Below the pieces are notes generated by a model, which did no database searches, was not told where the DNA came from, and was given only the letters and a program-made list of their open reading frames with translations. 64,000 nt of DNA from Agromyces sp. Soil535 (lineage in GTDB: Bacteria > Actinomycetota > Actinomycetes > Actinomycetales > Microbacteriaceae), in NCBI RefSeq assembly GCF_001428255.1, contig NZ_LMRW01000024.1, positions 252,170 to 316,169 on the forward strand, in the 5' to 3' direction. The first letter of the stretch is position 1. The number at the start of each line of letters is the position of its first letter. A program made the position numbers and the translations under genes. Positions 24,927 through 34,164 of the stretch are shown in pieces.

Positions 24927-26242
24927 CTGAAGGTCAAATCGTCGAGGCGCCGGGCCGCTCGGACCCGGCGCGCCCGATCGAGGATCACGGATGCGGCGAG
25001 CAGCACCGTGCCGCCGACCGCGAGCTGTAGGTCCAGGAACCACTGCATGACCGCGAACGGCGGGACGAACGCGAGCACCGCGGCGACGACGACCGCGGCC
25101 GGCGACGGGCGACGGAATCCGTCGGAAATGGCGGTGGCGATCGTCTCGAAGCGCGCCAGCGGCAGCGAGACCGCCCACACCAGCGCGAGCACGACGAGGA
25201 GCACGACCGGGCGACTGATCCACCATGCCGGGCTCGCGGGCTCAGGGGCTGCGCCGGGGACGAGGAGGGCGAGGCCCGCGACGGCGACGATCACCGGCAG
25301 GTGCCACAGGTAGACCGTCATGGCCCTGCTCCCCACCGCGAAGACGACCGCCTGGGCGGCGCGGGACGACATGAGGCTCGAGAGCGGTGCGTGCAGCACG
25401 CTCAACAGGCTGACCTGCGCGACGCCGAGCAGCATGAGCGGCACGGTCGGTGGATTGAGGTTCGTCAGCATGTCCGGGGAGTACCAGCCCGCCTCGACGC
25501 CCGGCCATGTGAGCAGGTACGCGGCGGCCGCGAGCCCGACGAGCTGTGGCGCAGTACGCCGACGGAACCAGCCGTCGGCGTACCAGAACCCCAGCTGCTG
25601 GGTGAACCCCCAGACGAACACCAGGTTGAGGAGGCCGACGTCGTCGACGCCGGTGGCGACGCGGGCCGCGTCCACCAGGACCGCGGCGGCCGCCAGGATG
25701 GCGAGCGTCAGGCGTGGCGCCCGACCGTGGGCCCACGCCAGCACCGGGACGAGGCACTGCACGAGCAGGAACGCGGCGAGGAACCACAGCGGCGTGCCGA
25801 CGCCCGCGGCGACCGTCTCCAGCAGTGCCGGGTCGACGCCGGTGAGGGTGGCGACGCCGAGCACGACCGCGAAGCACGCGAACAGCGGCAGCGCGGGGGT
25901 CGCGAGACGCATGGTGCGGGCGCGGATGAAGTCCACGCCGGTGCCGCCGCGCCTCGACATGCTCCGCCACGACGTCACCGCGGTGAAGCCGCCGAGCGCG
26001 AAGAACAGCGGCATGATCTGCCCCACCCAGGTGGCGGCGTCGAACCACGGCTGCGCCTCGAGCGGACGGGAGACCGTGATCGCGCCGGAGCGGTCGAGCC
26101 CGACGCCGATCATGAGCAGGTGGATGACGACGACGAGGAGCACGCACGCCACCCGTGCGAGATCCACCACGAGGTCACGGCGGGCGAGGAGCGCGGCGCG
26201 GGCGGGGTCGTCGGCGCTGACGACGCGGGTGGGTTCGGGCAT
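24923..26242 (-). CDS. Acyltransferase 3 family membrane protein
   Basis: A 439-residue protein with about 10-11 membrane helices. The N-terminal RRDLVVDLARVACVLLVVVIH, then MPLFFALGGFTAVTSW, match the acyltransferase 3 family (OafA-like), which moves acetyl or other acyl groups onto surface glycans, lipids or secondary metabolites. Helix AVGSRAMTVYLWHLPVIV is another family block. Start ATG 26242 is preferred because CATGAT lies 6 bases upstream as a -10; the longer in-frame extension to 26281 overlaps the divergent promoter. No neighbour reveals the acceptor. Confidence 0.87.
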   Translation of the reverse strand: MPEPTRVVSADDPARAALLARRDLVVDLARVACVLLVVVIHLLMIGVGLDRSGAITVSRPLEAQPWFDAATWVGQIMPLFFALGGFTAVTSWRSMSRRGGTGVDFIRARTMRLATPALPLFACFAVVLGVATLTGVDPALLETVAAGVGTPLWFLAAFLLVQCLVPVLAWAHGRAPRLTLAILAAAAVLVDAARVATGVDDVGLLNLVFVWGFTQQLGFWYADGWFRRRTAPQLVGLAAAAYLLTWPGVEAGWYSPDMLTNLNPPTVPLMLLGVAQVSLLSVLHAPLSSLMSSRAAQAVVFAVGSRAMTVYLWHLPVIVAVAGLALLVPGAAPEPASPAWWISRPVVLLVVLALVWAVSLPLARFETIATAISDGFRRPSPAAVVVAAVLAFVPPFAVMQWFLDLQLAVGGTVLLAASVILDRARRVRAARRLDDLTFS

Positions 26243-26292
26243 GGGTACATCATGGACGGTCGAGCGCTCGTGGCCGTGCAAGACTCGAGCGC

Positions 26293-26727
26293 ATGAGCAT
26301 CTGGTTCGGCGAGCCCTCCCTCGACTGGGCGAACTCGCGTCGCGACGGCACCCTCCTCGACATCCTCGGGATCGAGATGACCGAGCTCACCGAGGACTCG
26401 CTGAAGGGGCGCATGCCCGTCGACGGACGCACCCGGCAGCCCGGCGGGGTGCTGCACGGCGGAGCATCCGTCGCGCTTGCCGAGTCGCTCGCGAGCTGGG
26501 GCTCGACCTTCACCGTCGATCCGGCCGCGAACTACTGCGTCGGCATGGAGATCAACGCGAACCACGTGCGTCCCGTGGCCGAGGGCTGGGTCTACGGCGA
26601 GGCGCGCCCGATCACCCGCGGCCGCACGACGCAGGTGTGGGACATCCGGATCACCGACGAGCAGGGCAGGCTCGTGTGCGTCTCGCGCTGCACGATGGCT
26701 GTGCTGGCGAAGCCGTCGGAGTACTGA
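26293..26727 (+). CDS. Hotdog-fold acyl-CoA thioesterase (PaaI/MenI-like)
   Basis: A 144-residue thioesterase. The catalytic region is GGVLHGGASVALAESLASWG (about residues 51-70) with the Gly-rich loop and glutamate of the EntH/MenI branch, followed by GMEINANHVRPVAEGWVYGE. It hydrolyses an aryl- or acyl-CoA. Since actinobacteria make menaquinone, dihydroxynaphthoyl-CoA is a possible substrate, but nothing nearby supports that choice. ATG 26293 follows AAGACT by about 7 bases and has no ribosome site. Confidence 0.88.
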   Translation: MSIWFGEPSLDWANSRRDGTLLDILGIEMTELTEDSLKGRMPVDGRTRQPGGVLHGGASVALAESLASWGSTFTVDPAANYCVGMEINANHVRPVAEGWVYGEARPITRGRTTQVWDIRITDEQGRLVCVSRCTMAVLAKPSEY

Positions 26728-26756
26728 CGCGCCCGCCCCGCGCGTATCGTGGGGCC

Positions 26757-27488
26757 GTGAAGCCGTTCGTCCTCCTCGCCACACGCGCCGAGGACCTGCC
26801 CGCGGACGAGGAGTACGCCCTCTTCCTCCGCCGCACGGGACTCGACGAGCGCGACCTCGTCCGGGTGCGGCTCGAGGCCGAGCCCATGCCGGCGCTGGAC
26901 CTCGACGAGCTGTCGGGCATCTTCGTCGGCGGGGGCCCGTTCAACGCCTCGGACCCGCCGGGGCGGAAGTCGCCGGTGCAACACCGGGTCGAGGCCGAAT
27001 TCGCGACGCTCCTCGACGAGGTCGTGGCCCGGGACTTCCCGTTCCTCGGCGCCTGCTACGGAGTCGGCACCCTCGGCGCGCACCAGGGCGCGACGATCGA
27101 CCGCGCTTACGCCGAGCCGATCAGCGTCGTGCCGGTGACCCTGACCGACGCCGGGGCGTCCGACCCGCTGCTTTCCGGGATGCCGCAGACCTTCAACGCG
27201 TTCGTCGGGCACAAGGAGGCCATCCGGGCGCTGCCGGCCTCGGCGACCCTGCTCGGTTCGTCGCCGACCTGCCCCGTGCAGGTGTTCCGGGTGGGGGCGA
27301 ACGTGTACGCGACGCAGTTCCACCCCGAGCTCGACGTCGACGGCATCGTCCTGCGCATCCACGCCTACGCCGACCACGGCTACTTCGCCGCCGACGAGCT
27401 CGAGCTCACGCTCGCCGCGGTGCGGCGCGCCGAGGTGTCGCATCCGAGCCGCATGCTGCGGACGTTCGTCGAGCGGTACGCCCGGTAG
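26757..27488 (+). CDS. Class I glutamine amidotransferase-like protein
   Basis: A 243-residue stand-alone amidotransferase domain. The nucleophile elbow is GACYGVGTLG (Cys at about residue 100) and the His-Glu pair is in QFHPELD near residue 185; the triad is complete. It resembles the GMP synthase-like (GuaA N-domain-like) group, which acts on free glutamine or gamma-glutamyl compounds. No synthetase partner is adjacent. Start GTG 26757 lies 6 bases after TATCGT (26745-26750), so it is leaderless. Confidence 0.88.
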   Translation: MKPFVLLATRAEDLPADEEYALFLRRTGLDERDLVRVRLEAEPMPALDLDELSGIFVGGGPFNASDPPGRKSPVQHRVEAEFATLLDEVVARDFPFLGACYGVGTLGAHQGATIDRAYAEPISVVPVTLTDAGASDPLLSGMPQTFNAFVGHKEAIRALPASATLLGSSPTCPVQVFRVGANVYATQFHPELDVDGIVLRIHAYADHGYFAADELELTLAAVRRAEVSHPSRMLRTFVERYAR

Positions 27489-27527
27489 CCGCGGACCGGG
27501 CAGGGCCCGCCGGCGGCATCCCGCCGT

Positions 27528-29777
27528 TCACGACGGGCCCGGGAACACGTCGCGCAGCCGCGGCCATGCCGCCGCCCGCACGAAGACCGGCACCTGGTCG
27601 AGCGGCACGGCCGACCGCACGAGTCCGCCGCCGACGTGCGGCTCGCCCGTCCACGCGTCGACCCACTCGCCCGGCGGCAGCGCCGTCTCGTGCTCCTGCT
27701 CGCCCTCGGTGAGGACGGGTGACACGAAGAGGTCGCGGCCGAGCATCCACTGCAGCGGGTGCGACCACGCGGTGGCGAGCGTCGGGTGGTCGAAGTAGAC
27801 CGGACGCATGAGCGGTGCCGACGTGCGGATCGACTCCCGAGCCTCCGCGGCGAGGTAGGGCACGAGCCGCTCCCGGAGCTGCGCGAACGCGCGGAACACG
27901 GGCAGCACCCGGTCGTCGTCCGACTGCTCCGCGATGTTCCACGGCGTGCGGTCGCGCGACGGCCGGCGATGGTGGTTGAACTCCGAGTGGTACTGCATGA
28001 TCGGCACGAACGTCGAGGCGGCCGTGGCCCGCAGGTAGAGCTCGGCGCTCGGCAGCGGCCCCGAGAAGCCTGCGAGATCCCAGCCCCAGTAGAGGATGCC
28101 GCTCGCCGCCGCCGAGAGGCCCGCGAACAGCGACCAGCGGAACGCCTCCCACGTCGAGTTCTCGTCGCCCGCCCAGAACGCGCCGTGCGCCTGCGAGCCG
28201 GTGAAGCCCGACCGGCTGAAGGTGACCGGCGCCTTGCCCGCCGCCCGCAGCAGGTCGCCGTAGGCGCGTGCGTACGCGACGGGGAAGCGGTTGTTGCCCT
28301 CGTCGCCACGTGTGCCGTCGAGGTACACGAGCTCGCTCCCCCACGCGTGCTCGCCGCCGTCGGTCTTGAACCCGTCGATGCCGACCTCGTCGACGAGGTA
28401 GCGGCGCTTCTCGGTCCACCAGCGCGCGGCGCGCTCGTCGGTGAGGTCGGGCATGAGCGACAGCGGGAACCACCAGCCCCGGTTGCGGTACGGGCGGAGT
28501 CCGCCTCGGCCGTCGGGCTCGCGGATGAGCACCCCCTCGCGGATCGCCGCGTCGGCGTCGGCCCTCGCCTGCCCCTCGGGATGCGGGCGCAGCTTCATCA
28601 ACGGGACCTGCCAGAGGTGCACCCGGATGTCGCGGTCGTGCAGCTCGTCGACCATGCCCTTGGGGTCGGGCCACGCGCCGTCGGCCGGGAAGTCGAAGTC
28701 CGCGAGGCGATGCGGAGCGCCGTCCTCCGAGACGGCGCACCGAGCGTCGCGGAAGGCCGTGAAGGTGCGCTCGTCGCTCCACGCCTCGATGACCACCGAG
28801 CCCACCGGCACGTCGTGCTCGCGGTGCAGGTCCATCTGGCGCATGACCTCGGCCTGCGTGTTCCACTCGTTCCCGCTCGCCCACAGCCGGAACACCCAGT
28901 CGGGCAGTTCCTCCGGGCGACCGACATCGGCGAGGAACGCGTCGAGCACCTCGGTCGGCGTGCCGTCGTACGACGCGAGCTCGACCGCGGGTTCGCCCGA
29001 CGCGGCATCCGCCTGCACCTCGACGACGAGGCGGTCGGACGCGGCGGCACCGACGTCGAACCACACGCGGCGCGACGTGCGAACGTGGAAGCCCCAGCCC
29101 TCGCCGCCGACGACCTGCGCGAACGGCATGGGCAGGTAGGTCTTGCGCTGCGCGCCCTGGCTCTTGTATTGCTCGAACACGACCGAGTCGAGTGACGTGC
29201 GGCGGTGGTCGAGCACGTCGTAGCGCTCGCCGAATCCCGTGACGTGCTCGCCAGGGGCGAGCGGCAGGGCGAAGCGCACGCGGGCGACCCGGTCTCCGTC
29301 GGTGAGCACCTCGACGCTGCCCGGCATGATGCGATCGCGTCCGACGACGGTCACGGTGTCGTCGGGCGCCGGGCGCCACTCGGCGGTGGTGGTCTCGAAC
29401 CAGCGGGTGCGCTGGCTGCGCCCGTCGTCCGAGTGGCCGACGAGGCGATAGCGGATGCCGCTGCCCGCCTCGGGGGCCGGGAACGCGACCGTCCATCCCC
29501 CAGCGGCGCGGGCGAGCCGCGCCTGGGCGGACGCGAGGTGGCCGCCGTCGATCGTCTGGCCCCGGGAGGTGCGGGCGGAGCGGGCGAGGGGGAGCCGCTG
29601 CTCCACGACGGCGCCGTCGGGGCCGGTGATGCGGAGCTCGGCCTCGACCTCGACCAGGTCGCTGCTCGTGCGCGCGCCGAGTGACAGCAGCTCGCCCGCG
29701 ACGGGCAGCAGCGGCCAGCGCTGCTCGGTGTCGACGGAGTAGGGGTGCCCCGAGCCGAGCGGACGGTGGCGGATCAT
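27528..29777 (-). CDS. Glycoside hydrolase family 31 alpha-glucosidase-like enzyme
   Basis: A 749-residue cytoplasmic enzyme (no signal peptide). A beta-sandwich N-domain (to about 290) precedes the catalytic barrel. The nucleophile aspartate is in GIDGFKTDGGEHAW (D473) and the acid/base aspartate is in GAFWAGDENSTWEAF (about D538). A sugar-binding tryptophan region is VVIEAWSDERTF. It would release alpha-linked glucose or a related sugar from oligosaccharides. Its ATG overlaps the stop of the GH15-like gene (ATGA). It is the last gene of the ROK-transporter operon and so acts on sugars brought in by that transporter. Confidence 0.92.
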   Translation of the reverse strand: MIRHRPLGSGHPYSVDTEQRWPLLPVAGELLSLGARTSSDLVEVEAELRITGPDGAVVEQRLPLARSARTSRGQTIDGGHLASAQARLARAAGGWTVAFPAPEAGSGIRYRLVGHSDDGRSQRTRWFETTTAEWRPAPDDTVTVVGRDRIMPGSVEVLTDGDRVARVRFALPLAPGEHVTGFGERYDVLDHRRTSLDSVVFEQYKSQGAQRKTYLPMPFAQVVGGEGWGFHVRTSRRVWFDVGAAASDRLVVEVQADAASGEPAVELASYDGTPTEVLDAFLADVGRPEELPDWVFRLWASGNEWNTQAEVMRQMDLHREHDVPVGSVVIEAWSDERTFTAFRDARCAVSEDGAPHRLADFDFPADGAWPDPKGMVDELHDRDIRVHLWQVPLMKLRPHPEGQARADADAAIREGVLIREPDGRGGLRPYRNRGWWFPLSLMPDLTDERAARWWTEKRRYLVDEVGIDGFKTDGGEHAWGSELVYLDGTRGDEGNNRFPVAYARAYGDLLRAAGKAPVTFSRSGFTGSQAHGAFWAGDENSTWEAFRWSLFAGLSAAASGILYWGWDLAGFSGPLPSAELYLRATAASTFVPIMQYHSEFNHHRRPSRDRTPWNIAEQSDDDRVLPVFRAFAQLRERLVPYLAAEARESIRTSAPLMRPVYFDHPTLATAWSHPLQWMLGRDLFVSPVLTEGEQEHETALPPGEWVDAWTGEPHVGGGLVRSAVPLDQVPVFVRAAAWPRLRDVFPGPS

Positions 29778-30895
29778 GCCGCGACCTCCCCGAGCTCCGC
29801 CGCGAGGCGGATGAGCATGGCGTGGCTCCACAGCAGCGGCCGCGCGACCGGCCCCCATCGGTCGATCCACTCGCGCTGCCGTTCGGGCGCGAGGAGGTGG
29901 TCGTCGACCTGCTCGGGCATCGCCCCCGCGGCATCCGCGGTGGCCGCCGCCCAGGCGAGGAGCTCGCGCGCCCGCTCGGCGTCGCCCGCTCGCAGGTGGG
30001 CGATGCCGAGCATGCACGAGAGGAGCGGCCACTGCCCGCCGCCGAAGAAGGTGTCGTCGAGGTAGCGGTGCACGCCGCCGTCGACCGTGAGGTCCTGCTC
30101 GAGCTCGGCGATGGTGGCGCGCCCGCTCGGCGAGCCCGCAGGCACGACGTCGAGGATGCCGACGACCGCTGCGAGGCTCGCGTCGACCGCGGTCGAGCCG
30201 AGCCACTTCGCGAGGTGCCCGTCGACCGTGCCGTCCGCTGCGATGCGCTCCCGCACTGCCGTCTCGACCGCCAGGGCCGTCACCGCGCGCGACGCGTCGA
30301 GCACGCCGAGCGCCGCCGCCTCGCGGAGGCCGGCCGCGACGCATCCGAGCGTCGAGACGTGCACGTGCATCGCGTGCTCCTCCCACCAGTCGAAGCACGG
30401 ACGGTCCCACGACGCGCACAGGTAGTCGACGCTGAGCTCGATGGCCCGGCGCCAGCGTGCCGCGTCGCCGCCGTGGCGGCGCACGTGCTCGCCCACGGCC
30501 CACAGCCACGTGCCGTACCCGTCGAGCTGGAAGTCCCACCACTCGTCGTCGCCCTCGCGGCCGTCGAAGGTGAAGCGCGTCGCGAGCATCTCCGCGTCGG
30601 GCACCGGATGTCCCTCGGCCGCCGACGCGACGATCGACTCGATCTGCATGGCGCGCGCCTCGAGCACTCGGGCGCACCAGTCGAAGAAGCGCTCGGCCGA
30701 CCCGGTGCGCCCGGCGCTCGACATCCCATCGGCGATGAAGGCGCCGTCCCGGAACCAGCTGTAGCCGAGGTACGCCGAGAACGTGGGGCTCGCCGGGTAG
30801 GCGCCGCCCGCATCCTGCAGCGAGGCGATCAGCTCGGCGCTCGCGGCGGCGAGCTCGGGGATCGACCGCTGGCGGTCGGTCGTGGGCAGGGTCAT
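29774..30895 (-). CDS. GH15-like glucoamylase/isomaltose glucohydrolase
   Basis: A 373-residue (alpha/alpha)6-barrel enzyme lacking the N-terminal sandwich of classical glucoamylases and any signal peptide. GH15 blocks are visible: LGYSWFRDGAFIADGM (substrate site), FDWWEEHAMHVHVSTLG with the likely general-acid glutamate, and RPLLWSHAMLIRLAAEL at the C-terminus. Compact intracellular GH15 enzymes of actinobacteria include isomaltose-specific glucohydrolases. Together with the GH31 gene this points to uptake and cleavage of alpha-glucan oligosaccharides, perhaps alpha-1,6-linked; the linkage is inference. Confidence 0.85.
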   Translation of the reverse strand: MTLPTTDRQRSIPELAAASAELIASLQDAGGAYPASPTFSAYLGYSWFRDGAFIADGMSSAGRTGSAERFFDWCARVLEARAMQIESIVASAAEGHPVPDAEMLATRFTFDGREGDDEWWDFQLDGYGTWLWAVGEHVRRHGGDAARWRRAIELSVDYLCASWDRPCFDWWEEHAMHVHVSTLGCVAAGLREAAALGVLDASRAVTALAVETAVRERIAADGTVDGHLAKWLGSTAVDASLAAVVGILDVVPAGSPSGRATIAELEQDLTVDGGVHRYLDDTFFGGGQWPLLSCMLGIAHLRAGDAERARELLAWAAATADAAGAMPEQVDDHLLAPERQREWIDRWGPVARPLLWSHAMLIRLAAELGEVAA

Positions 30896-30965
30896 CCGTT
30901 GCTGCTTTCGTCGTCGTGCGAGGTTGGTGGGATTCGATGCAGTGGCACGCGAGCGCGGTGCAGGC

Positions 30966-30994
30966 GGGTGGGGGCCGACCGGCGACCCCCACCC
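30966..30994 (-). terminator. Hairpin between binding-protein and GH15 genes
   Basis: GGGTGGGGG (30966-30974) pairs perfectly with CCCCCACCC (30986-30994), loop 11 bases, immediately after the binding-protein stop. Within an operon this likely causes partial termination and protects the upstream message, giving more binding protein than enzyme. Confidence 0.65.
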
Positions 30995-31000
30995 GGGCCG

Positions 31001-32248
31001 TCAGCCGGCGATCGCGGCGTTGATGCGCTCTTCGGCAGAGGCGAGCGCGTCGGCGACCGTCTTGCGGCCGGACTGCGCCTCGACGAGCTCCTCGGTCATG
31101 ATGTCCTGCATCTCCTGCTGGCCCTCGGCGACCACCGGAGGCAGCGCCACGTTCTCGAGCGAGTCGAACACCGCCTGGCGGTTCTCGGGGTCCCCGAGCT
31201 CGAGGTAGCTCGCGAGGGCGTCCTCGTCGGAGACCGCCGGCAGCTCCCATCCGGCATCGAGCCGGGTCTCGACCATGACGTCGCTCGAGGTGAGGAACTC
31301 CGCGAACTTCGCGGCCGCCTCGACGTGCTCCGATCCGGCGGAGACGCCGACCGCGTTCGAGAAGAGCGCGCTCGCCTGCTGGGCGTTGCCCGGCTCCACG
31401 GCGATGTCCCAGCCGAAGGGCAGGTCGGCGAACGCGCCGAACATCCAGATGCCCGTGTGCAGCATCCCGAGCTTGCCGTCGGTGAAGAGGGTCGTGTCGA
31501 AGTCGGGCGTGCCCTGACCCTCCTCGATCGTCGGCATCACGGTGCCGCTCTTGCCGACGAGCCACTCGGCGGCCTCGATGCCTTCCGGCGAGTTGAAGGC
31601 GGTCTTCGTACCCGACTCGTCGAGGAAGTCGCCGCCGTTCTGCGCGAGCACCTTGTAGAACTCGTAGAAGCTCACGGGCTGGTGGTCGCCCCACACGCCG
31701 GCAGCAGCGTCGGTGAGCTGCTCCGCCGCGGCCTGCTCCTCCGCCCAGGTCCAGTCGGTGGTCGGGTACTCGAGGCCGGCTGCGTCGAAGAGGTCGCGGT
31801 TGTAGAACAGCACGACCGTCGAGAACGAGCTCGGCAGCGCGTACTGCACGCCGTCGGTTTGGTAGGCCTCGAGCACGCTCTGGCGGTAGGCGCCGGGGTC
31901 CTCCACCGGCAGCTCGGCGAGCACGCCGTTCGCCTGGTACTGGGCGTAGTTCGCGTACTCGATGTCGAACACGTCGGAGACGGTGCCCGCAGCGAGGTCG
32001 GTCTGCAGCGCGGTGCCGTAGTCGGCGTACGGAAGCGTCGTGACGTCGACGGTGATGTCCGGGTTCTCCTCCTCGAACGCGTCGACGATCGTCTGGAGGT
32101 TCTCCTCGTTGCCGTCGTTCGAGATGAAGTTGGTGTACGTGATCGTCACCTTGCCGGAATCCTGGCCGCCGCTGTCCGCGGCGCAGCCGCTCAGGGCGAG
32201 CGCCGCGACGGCTGCGATGCCGACGGTGGCGAGTGCTGTGGTCCTCAT
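31001..32248 (-). CDS. ABC transporter sugar-binding lipoprotein
   Basis: A 415-residue extracellular solute-binding protein (family 1, MalE-like). The signal peptide ends in the lipobox LSGC, with Cys at about residue 22 as lipid anchor. The mature protein has the two-lobed pattern of sugar-binding proteins, e.g. ITYTNFISNDGNEENLQTIV, VPLF-type YALPSSFSTVVLFYNRDLFDAAGL and the Trp-rich TTDWTWAEEQ. The ribosome site AAGGAG lies 9 bases before ATG 32248. It feeds the two permeases just upstream; the ATPase is absent, so a shared MsiK-like ATPase encoded elsewhere probably energises the system. Confidence 0.93.
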   Translation of the reverse strand: MRTTALATVGIAAVAALALSGCAADSGGQDSGKVTITYTNFISNDGNEENLQTIVDAFEEENPDITVDVTTLPYADYGTALQTDLAAGTVSDVFDIEYANYAQYQANGVLAELPVEDPGAYRQSVLEAYQTDGVQYALPSSFSTVVLFYNRDLFDAAGLEYPTTDWTWAEEQAAAEQLTDAAAGVWGDHQPVSFYEFYKVLAQNGGDFLDESGTKTAFNSPEGIEAAEWLVGKSGTVMPTIEEGQGTPDFDTTLFTDGKLGMLHTGIWMFGAFADLPFGWDIAVEPGNAQQASALFSNAVGVSAGSEHVEAAAKFAEFLTSSDVMVETRLDAGWELPAVSDEDALASYLELGDPENRQAVFDSLENVALPPVVAEGQQEMQDIMTEELVEAQSGRKTVADALASAEERINAAIAG

Positions 32249-32318
32249 GGTGGGTATCTCCTTCGATAGGGGTGAGGCGTGATGGGTGGTGGTCGGGTGG
32301 TGTGGTGGTGCGGCCGGC

Positions 32319-33203
32319 CTACTTCAGGCCGGTGTTGGCGACGCCCTGGATGACGTACTTCTGGGCGAAGAGGTAGATGGCGAGCATCGGCACGATGCTG
32401 ACGACGGAGCCGGCCATGACGATGTCCCACTGCGTCGTGTACTGGCCCTGCAGCCCTGCGAGCGCGACAGGCAGAGTCTGCAGCTCGGGCGAGCGCAGCA
32501 CGACGAGCGGCCACAGGAAGCTGTTCCAGCTGCCCATGAAGGCGAAGACCGCGAGCGTGGCGAGGGCCGGGCGGATGTTCGGGAGGATGACCGTCCAGAA
32601 GATCCGGAAGTGCCCGGCGCCGTCGAGGGAGGCCGCCTCGTCGAGCTCGACGGGCACCTGGTTCATCGCCTGCCGCAGCAGGAAGATGCCGAACGCCGCC
32701 GCAAACGTCGGGAGGAGCGCGCCGAGGTAGGTGTCGACGAGCCCGAACGCCCGGAGCTCGGCGAACAGCGGGACGACGAGCACCTGCAGCGGGATCATCA
32801 TCGTCGCGAGGTAGATGCCGAACACGACCGTGCGCCCGCGGAACGGCAGCCTGCTGAATGCGTATGCGGCGGTCGCGCTCGTGAAGAGCTGCACGATCGT
32901 CGTGATCACCGCGAGCAGCAGGCTGTTGCCGACGACGCGCGCGAACGGGAGCTGGGAGAACAACTGCGCGTACGGCTCGAGGCTCGCGTCGGCGGGCACG
33001 AGCTGCGGCGTCGAGCTGAGCCCGCTTCCGGGGGTCAGCGACGTGACGAGGGTCCAGTAGAACGGGAAGAACATCACGAGCGCCCCGAGCACGATCACGA
33101 CGTGCAGCAGCACGCTGCGGCCGAGGGCGGCGCGAGCCGCCGGGGTCCGCACCGGTCGCCGCGACGTCTGCACCGGTTCCACTCGGTCGAGGACGTCAGC
33201 CAT
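32319..33203 (-). CDS. ABC sugar permease, MalG type
   Basis: A 294-residue inner-membrane permease with six helices. The ATPase-contact EAA loop is DEAASLDGAGHFRIFWTVILP (its final part shown here as DGAGHFRIFWTVILP), matching carbohydrate uptake family CUT1. Its ATG lies within the last codons of the MalF-type gene (8-base overlap), so translation is coupled. A 70-base GT-rich gap separates it from the binding-protein gene. Confidence 0.93.
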   Translation of the reverse strand: MADVLDRVEPVQTSRRPVRTPAARAALGRSVLLHVVIVLGALVMFFPFYWTLVTSLTPGSGLSSTPQLVPADASLEPYAQLFSQLPFARVVGNSLLLAVITTIVQLFTSATAAYAFSRLPFRGRTVVFGIYLATMMIPLQVLVVPLFAELRAFGLVDTYLGALLPTFAAAFGIFLLRQAMNQVPVELDEAASLDGAGHFRIFWTVILPNIRPALATLAVFAFMGSWNSFLWPLVVLRSPELQTLPVALAGLQGQYTTQWDIVMAGSVVSIVPMLAIYLFAQKYVIQGVANTGLK

Positions 33204-34164
33204 AGTTCACCCACCTCCGCTGTCCGCGGATCTGCACGACGGTGACCGCGAGGATCACCAGGAAGAGGAGCCAGGAGAGCGCGGATGCCTCGCCGGCCTT
33301 GCCGTATCGGAAGGTGAGGTCGTAGATCTGCTGCACGACGACCTGGGTGGCGCCGCCCGGACCCCCACCGGTCATCGCATAGACCTGGTCGAAGACCTGG
33401 AAGCCGTTGATGAGCGAGATCACGACGACGAAGAACGTCGCGGGCGAGAGCAGCGGCAGCGTGATGGAGAACAGTCGCCGCCACCAGCCCGCCCCGTCGA
33501 CGCGCGCCGCGTCGACGAGTTCGGGGTCGATCGCCTGCAGTCCGGCGAGCAGGATCACCATGACGAAGCCGATGTCCTTCCACGCCGAGGCGAGGATGAT
33601 CGACGGCATCGCCCACGCGGGGTCGGACCACCATCCCGGGCCGTCGATGCCGAAGAACCCGAGCACAGTGTTGACGACGCCGTTGCTGGGATTCAGGAGC
33701 CAGCGCCAGACGAGTGCGACGACGATCCAGCTCGTGATGACGGGGAGGAAGTAGATGCCCCGCAGCAGCGTGCGGCCGCGCAGCGCGGTGTTCAGTGCGA
33801 GGGCGATCGCGAGGCCGCCCACGTAGACGAGCGGAAGGTAGCCGACGATGTAGTACACCGTGTGGAGGAAGATCTGGGCCGTCTCGGGATCGGTGAGGAG
33901 CGTCGCGTAGTTGTCGAGGCCGACCCACTTCGCGGGCGCCAGCAGGTTCCACCGGGTGAGGCTGATCCAGGCGGCGGCCACCATCGGCCCGAGCACGAAG
34001 GCCACGATGGGCACGGCGCTGGGCAGGAGGAAGGCGAGCACCGTGAGCGCGTACCTGCGTCGAGCGGCACGCGAGCGGCGCCGGGGCACCGGCGGCGGTG
34101 CGGCGGTGCGCGCGTCGCGCTCCTCCGTCACCTCGATGACGGCCTCGCCGGCGAAGGCGCTCAT
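33196..34164 (-). CDS. ABC sugar permease, MalF type
   Basis: A 322-residue CUT1 permease. A basic cytoplasmic N-terminus (PRRRSRAARRRY) precedes six helices; the EAA loop is VDAARVDGAGWWRRLFSITL. It pairs with the MalG-type protein to form the channel. The ATG overlaps the stop of the ROK regulator (ATGA), so regulator and transporter are one operon in the order ROK, permease, permease, binding protein, GH15-like, GH31. Confidence 0.93.
   Translation of the reverse strand: MSAFAGEAVIEVTEERDARTAAPPPVPRRRSRAARRRYALTVLAFLLPSAVPIVAFVLGPMVAAAWISLTRWNLLAPAKWVGLDNYATLLTDPETAQIFLHTVYYIVGYLPLVYVGGLAIALALNTALRGRTLLRGIYFLPVITSWIVVALVWRWLLNPSNGVVNTVLGFFGIDGPGWWSDPAWAMPSIILASAWKDIGFVMVILLAGLQAIDPELVDAARVDGAGWWRRLFSITLPLLSPATFFVVVISLINGFQVFDQVYAMTGGGPGGATQVVVQQIYDLTFRYGKAGEASALSWLLFLVILAVTVVQIRGQRRWVNYG

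Noticed and set aside
27528..31694. A single 1388-codon minus-strand frame spanning GH31 and further upstream
   Set aside because: Only the part from 29777 downward matches GH31. The upstream extension is an out-of-frame reading of the GH15-like and binding-protein genes; ATG 29777 with ATGA overlap is the real start.
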